Part shown: piece after piece, positions 11,970-15,204 of the stretch | How the letters are laid out: each line of letters begins with the position of its first letter | Position numbering within the stretch: the first letter of the stretch is position 1 | Assembly: GCA_964596245.1 (NCBI GenBank) | Contig: CAZQSK010000013.1 | Coordinates: 1 to 15,204, forward strand | Direction: 5' to 3' | DNA from: RHKK01 sp964596245 | Lineage (GTDB): Bacteria > Patescibacteriota > Patescibacteriia > 2-12-FULL-60-25 | Length of the DNA stretch: 15,204 bases | The notes under the pieces: model-generated | Databases searched by the model: none | Told to the model about the DNA's origin: nothing | What the model saw: the letters and a program-made list of their open reading frames with translations, nothing else | Made by a program: the position numbers and the translations under genes

Positions 11970-12371
11970 ATGAGAATACTTGGATTGGATTACGGTTCCG
12001 CGCGCATCGGCGTTGCATTAGGTGATGACGTCACCCGTGTTGCCACACCTTGGAACGTGATTGTGAACGAGGACATGGAAGATGTCTTGCTTCGTTTGCA
12101 TGAGCTCACGGCCCGCGAGGGCGTGGAACGAATCGTGGTCGGCATTCCAAGACCCCTGGCTGATCAACAGCGTGAAACGGATCAAGCGAAGGAGATTAAA
12201 ACGTTTATTGGAAAGTTGAAGATGGATGGTTTTGATGTGCTTGAACAAAACGAAACACTGTCGAGTAAAGTAGCAGCCGATCAAGTAAAAGAAATGGGCG
12301 GTCGTGGAAAACGTGACGACCTAGCCGCTGCGGCAATTCTCCAGTCTTACTTGGATGGCTTACCTGCGTGA
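11970..12371 (+). CDS. ruvX: Putative pre-16S rRNA nuclease / Holliday junction resolvase-like RuvX (YqgF)
   Basis: This 133-residue RNase H-fold nuclease is of normal family length. Asp7 in GLDYGSARIGVA, VVGIPRP (56-62), Glu95 in NETLSS and Asp116/Asp117 in KRDDLAAAAILQSYLDG are the expected active-site positions. In most homologues the third motif reads DERxTT; here it is NETLSS, which keeps the Glu but changes the flanking Asp and Arg. E. coli YqgF processes the 5' end of 16S rRNA; a recombination role is also proposed for the family. The start is fixed by the promoter 6 nt upstream. recO starts 17 nt before its stop, so the two are coupled. Confidence 0.93.
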   Translation: MRILGLDYGSARIGVALGDDVTRVATPWNVIVNEDMEDVLLRLHELTAREGVERIVVGIPRPLADQQRETDQAKEIKTFIGKLKMDGFDVLEQNETLSSKVAADQVKEMGGRGKRDDLAAAAILQSYLDGLPA

Positions 12372-13020
12372 CACGGTTTTTATTTTGCGCTCCGAGCCGT
12401 ATCGCGAGCGTGACGCGTGGATCACCATGTATGGAAAAGGACATGGCAAGCTTGAGGCTGTCGCGCGAGGAGTAAGAAGTTGGAAGGCGAAACAGCATGG
12501 ACATCTGGAACCGCTCACAAAAGCAGATGTCATGGTCGCCAAGGGCGCGTCTTTTGATAAGTTGGCTGTTGCGCATGCCGTCTCGGCTCAAACCGATTTG
12601 CGTGGACAGCTTGGCGCTATGGCTATGCTTGGTTCTTTTGCGGACTTGGTAGACCAGCTCACGCATCCGGGACTTGCAGATGCGGATGTGTTTCATTTGC
12701 TTGATGAGCTTCATACGGCCTGGCGGCAAGTCGTACGCGAACCAAGTCCGGAACGCACCAGGCTTTTGTACGCAGCCGCGTCTTTACGACTTCTTGGGTT
12801 GCTTGGGTACGCGCCGGATTTTGATCAATTGAATCTGAATCATGAAACCAGAAAGTTCCTCGAAGTGATGGACGGCTCACCTTTGTTGTTTTCCTTATCG
12901 GTCACTGCATCACCAGCCGCGTTTAATGCCGTGAGCCGCGTGGTTGAGACGGCCTTGGAATCTACGCCATTGCGCCAAAAACCGCATGGTCCGCTGACAA
13001 TTGCCTCGCTTTTGACGTAA
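12355..13020 (+). CDS. recO: DNA repair protein RecO
   Basis: This 221-residue RecO helps RecR load RecA on SSB-coated DNA. The N-terminal OB-fold shows DTVFILRSEPYRERDAWITM (6-25), GKGHGKLEAVARGVRSWKAK (27-46) and HLEPLT. A helical C-terminal domain follows (about 85-220), with LRLLGLLGYAPDF (141-153) at the usual place. The zinc-binding cysteines of many RecO proteins are absent; no Cys is visible anywhere in the protein. The ATG at 12355 overlaps ruvX by 17 nt and has no Shine-Dalgarno of its own, which suggests translational coupling. The stop is followed by 75 nt without a clear terminator. Confidence 0.93.
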   Translation: MAYLRDTVFILRSEPYRERDAWITMYGKGHGKLEAVARGVRSWKAKQHGHLEPLTKADVMVAKGASFDKLAVAHAVSAQTDLRGQLGAMAMLGSFADLVDQLTHPGLADADVFHLLDELHTAWRQVVREPSPERTRLLYAAASLRLLGLLGYAPDFDQLNLNHETRKFLEVMDGSPLLFSLSVTASPAAFNAVSRVVETALESTPLRQKPHGPLTIASLLT

Positions 13021-13029
13021 GAACGCAGT

Positions 13030-13047
13030 TGTGGAAGCCTGTCCACA
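13030..13047. repeat. Short inverted repeat between recO and the basic unknown gene
   Basis: TGTGGA-AGCCTG-TCCACA is a 6-bp palindrome with a 6-nt centre. It has no T-tail, so it is not a standard terminator. It could be an operator for the downstream gene, or chance. Confidence 0.3.
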
Positions 13048-13095
13048 TCGCACCTTCTTACCTTGCTTTGAGACCCAAACGTTGAGGGAGCATTA

Positions 13096-13845
13096 ATGCA
13101 CCGATCCGCGAGTCCCCGTAACCGGCCGCCCCAGGCCGTGAGCCTGGTCAGGCATGGGTTTCTCCACGTCGACAACGTGATTCACGTAGAAAGGTGGATG
13201 AGAAGGGATCGATTCAAGCCCTTGGTGCCTGCCCTCGTGCCTGAGGAGGCCGAGTCGCCTCGAGAGGAGTCGAAGACCGACGTGCACGAGATCGTGCCCT
13301 TGGTCGAGACCAAGCAGGTCCGCAAGGACTCGGAACCGAGCAAGCAGGAGATGAAGGTCCTGCTGAGTCAGTCGCTTGCGGCTTACTCGGGTCTGCTCAA
13401 GCTGCGCGTCCTCAACCAGTTCGCGCGCACCGTTCTCGGTGCAGACGGCTTGGAGGACCTTCTCATACAGATGACGAAGAATCAGCTGCATCGAGCCTCT
13501 CGCTACCTTCCGCGCAAGGGCAAGCCTCGGAAGCTGTCCGGTCCGAAGACGTTCGAACGTGTGTGGAGAGAGCAGCTCGCGGCTCTCGTCAATCACGCTC
13601 GGCGCTTCGTCGACGAGGCCAAGCAGACCAACCAGACGACGCGGCGCGGGTATTTCATCCTGCGCGGAGTCAGTCTGAAGGGACGGCCGGTGTTCATCAC
13701 CCTCCACAACCGCGACAACGTGGTCGTGGGGATCTACTCCGGCAAGCAGTTCAACCAGAAGCGTGCGAATCGAAGCCGTCGCGTCGAGTCGCATCAGCAG
13801 GCCGCAGCCTATCGCAAGTCGAAGGCGCGTCTTTCTCCCCGCTGA
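13096..13845 (+). CDS. Basic protein of unknown function
   Basis: This 249-residue protein is not recognised. Residues 1-80 are charged and probably disordered after a short VSLVRHGFLHVDNVIHVERW segment (15-34). Residues 82-175 look helical (KQEMKVLLSQSLAAYSGL, FERVWREQLAALVNHARRF). Residues 185-215 look like a small beta unit (GYFILRGVSLKG, PVFITLHNRDNVVVGIYSG). The tail (219-249) is rich in Arg/Lys and could bind nucleic acid, which is inference. The start at 13096 is supported by GAGGGAG 5 nt upstream. Codons end almost always in G or C, unlike recO and asnS on either side. The opposite strand is also open over most of the gene, but the Shine-Dalgarno and terminator support the plus strand. 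Confidence 0.7.
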   Translation: MHRSASPRNRPPQAVSLVRHGFLHVDNVIHVERWMRRDRFKPLVPALVPEEAESPREESKTDVHEIVPLVETKQVRKDSEPSKQEMKVLLSQSLAAYSGLLKLRVLNQFARTVLGADGLEDLLIQMTKNQLHRASRYLPRKGKPRKLSGPKTFERVWREQLAALVNHARRFVDEAKQTNQTTRRGYFILRGVSLKGRPVFITLHNRDNVVVGIYSGKQFNQKRANRSRRVESHQQAAAYRKSKARLSPR

Positions 13846-13858
13846 ACAGGCGGGTTTT
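13838..13858 (+). terminator. Intrinsic terminator of the basic unknown gene
   Basis: CCCGC pairs with GCGGG, the loop contains the TGA stop, and TTTT follows. It lies just upstream of the asnS promoter. Confidence 0.65.
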
Positions 13859-13861
13859 ATC

Positions 13862-13890
13862 TTGCCTAGTTTAGATCTTTTCCGTATGCT
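13862..13890 (+). promoter_or_regulatory. Putative promoter of asnS
   Basis: TTGCCT (13862-13867), a 17-bp spacer and TATGCT (13885-13890) match sigma-70 geometry; the -35 is the same hexamer as for tRNA-Asn. The first in-frame ATG (13886) lies inside the -10 box and the second (13901) is 10 nt after it, so the second is the better start. Confidence 0.55.
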
Positions 13891-13900
13891 CGAACCCTCT

Positions 13901-15193
13901 ATGGACGCCTTTATCAAGGATTTTGCCGACCATGTCGGCCAACAGGTAACCGTCAAAGGATGGGCCTACAACGTAGTCAATAAAAAGACCCTCGTCTTTT
14001 TGTGGCTGCGTGATGGCAGCGGCTTTACCCAAGCCGTGGTTGCCCAAGACAAGGTAAATGAAGAAAGCTGGAAGGCTGCCAGCGAATCCACGATCGAGTC
14101 TTCCGTTATCGTGACGGGAACTGTTTCAAAGCATCCGAAACAGGAAGGGGTGTACGAGCTTCAGGCGACCGAAGTGACTCTCGTTCAAAAAGCGGAAGAA
14201 TTTCCGATTGGAAAGAAAGAGCACGGCCCGGACTTTTTGTTGGATATGCGTCACCTGTGGTTGCGCTCTCCTCAACAGTGGGCGATTCAGAAAGTACGCG
14301 ACCAAGTCATCCACGCGACCTACGATTGGATGCGTGAACATAATTTCTCCAAAATCGACTCGCCGATTTTCACGCCCAACGCCTGCGAGGGGACTACTGA
14401 GTTGTTTGAAATTGATTATTTTGGAGAACGCAAAGCGTATCTCTCGCAATCCGGTCAGCTCTATCTCGAGGCGGCGATTGGTTCGGTTGGACGCTGTTTC
14501 GATTTTGGTCCGGTGTTTCGTGCCGAGAAATCAAAGACCCGCCGTCACTTGATCGAGTTCTGGATGATGGATGCGGAAGCGGCGTTTGTTGATCACGAGG
14601 GGAACTTGAAGATTCAGGAATCACTTGTTTGCCATATCGTTGAACAAGTTTTGAAAAACTGTCAGGCAGAATTGAAGATTCTTGAACGTAACCAAGAACC
14701 GCTGAAGAAGGTGCAAGCGCCGTTTGTGCGTATGACGCATGCCGAAGCGATTAAAGAGTTGCGTGAGATGGGTTCCGATATCGGCGATATGGATGACTTG
14801 GGCGCTGATGACGAAACCAAGCTCACGATGAAGTATGAGAAGCCGATTTTTGTCGAAAAATATCCGGCTGCCGTGAAAGCGTTTTACATGAAGCGTGACC
14901 CGTCTGACCCAACACGCGTCTTGAATGCGGACATGCTGGCACCCGAAGGGTATGGCGAAATCATCGGTGGCTCGCAGCGTGAAGATAATTACGACGAGCT
15001 TTTGAAGCGCATTCGCGAGCATAATCTCCCCGAAGCGTCATTTCAGTGGTACTTGGATACACGTAAATATGGTTCGGTGCCGCATTCAGGCTTTGGATAT
15101 GGTCTTGAGCGTATCGTGACTTGGATTTGTGGCATTCACCACGTTCGCGAAACCATTCCGTTCCCGCGACTGCTCAACCGTTTGGAACCGTAG
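13901..15193 (+). CDS. asnS: Asparaginyl-tRNA synthetase
   Basis: This class IIb synthetase of 430 residues charges tRNA-Asn with asparagine. An N-terminal OB-fold anticodon-binding domain (about 1-105, HVGQQVTVKGWAYN at 11-24) is followed by the catalytic domain. PNACEGTTELFEIDYFGE and KAYLSQSGQLYLEA point to AsnRS rather than AspRS. Motif 2 is FRAEKSKTRRHLIEF (from 206) and motif 3 is GFGYGLERIVTW (from 397). It is a compact AsnRS lacking AspRS-type insertions. The ATG at 13901 was chosen because the in-frame ATG at 13886 falls inside the likely -10 box; starting there adds five residues. With tRNA-Asn(GTT) in the same window, direct Asn-tRNA synthesis is expected. Confidence 0.95.
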   Translation: MDAFIKDFADHVGQQVTVKGWAYNVVNKKTLVFLWLRDGSGFTQAVVAQDKVNEESWKAASESTIESSVIVTGTVSKHPKQEGVYELQATEVTLVQKAEEFPIGKKEHGPDFLLDMRHLWLRSPQQWAIQKVRDQVIHATYDWMREHNFSKIDSPIFTPNACEGTTELFEIDYFGERKAYLSQSGQLYLEAAIGSVGRCFDFGPVFRAEKSKTRRHLIEFWMMDAEAAFVDHEGNLKIQESLVCHIVEQVLKNCQAELKILERNQEPLKKVQAPFVRMTHAEAIKELREMGSDIGDMDDLGADDETKLTMKYEKPIFVEKYPAAVKAFYMKRDPSDPTRVLNADMLAPEGYGEIIGGSQREDNYDELLKRIREHNLPEASFQWYLDTRKYGSVPHSGFGYGLERIVTWICGIHHVRETIPFPRLLNRLEP

Positions 15194-15204
15194 TAAACTG
15201 TGGC

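Noticed and set aside
13763..13900. A longer N-terminus for AsnRS starting at 13763
   Set aside because: The extension lies inside the preceding gene, crosses its terminator and the asnS promoter, and does not resemble AsnRS N-termini.
13093..13956. A 287-residue minus-strand frame opposite the basic unknown gene
   Set aside because: It is a shadow caused by G/C-ending codons. It crosses the asnS start and promoter, while the plus-strand gene has a Shine-Dalgarno and a terminator at its stop.
1..15204. CRISPR array, transposase, integrase or rRNA
   Set aside because: No regularly spaced repeats, no transposase or integrase motifs, no terminal inverted repeats and no rRNA sequence were seen.

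Overview
The window reads as bacterial chromosome of roughly 50% GC using the standard bacterial code: TGA is a stop in several genes. Short intergenic gaps, compact versions of housekeeping proteins, a CxxC-x17-CxxC zinc-ribbon protein, a stand-alone DUF2090 aldolase and a MurF without its N-terminal domain suggest a small-genome lineage such as the Candidate Phyla Radiation (Patescibacteria). That placement is an inference. A run of 100 Ns at 2338-2437 marks a scaffold join of unknown true length.

Layout. The left edge holds the start of a MASE1-type membrane protein (minus) and tRNA-Asn(GTT) with its own promoter and terminator (minus). A glycine-rich zinc-ribbon protein follows (plus), then greA and an SGNH hydrolase (minus), the N gap, and the acidic 3' end of an unknown plus-strand gene. 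Next come a DUF2090 aldolase (plus) and exonuclease III (minus), which meet tail to tail and share a CTAG stop pair. A 74-bp divergent promoter region separates exonuclease III from a plus-strand unit of rarA, a class B penicillin-binding protein, a MurF-like ligase and tRNA-Glu(CTC). After two tandem terminators lies an MTA/SAH nucleosidase.

From about 9.76 kb to 13.86 kb, conserved genes (rnhB, ruvX-recO, asnS) alternate with four unfamiliar genes in three units: a two-gene STAS-like pair (minus), a degenerate GNAT-like protein (plus) and a basic protein of unknown fold (plus). These units have a strongly G/C-ending codon style. Three of the four genes have clear Shine-Dalgarno sequences, and each unit ends in its own terminator. 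Several conserved genes instead have a promoter -10 box only 6-10 nt before the start codon and no Shine-Dalgarno, which suggests leaderless transcripts.

Functions group into DNA repair and replication (xth, rarA, rnhB, ruvX, recO), peptidoglycan synthesis (PBP, murF), translation (asnS with its cognate tRNA-Asn, tRNA-Glu) and transcription (greA). No transposase, integrase, CRISPR array or rRNA was seen.
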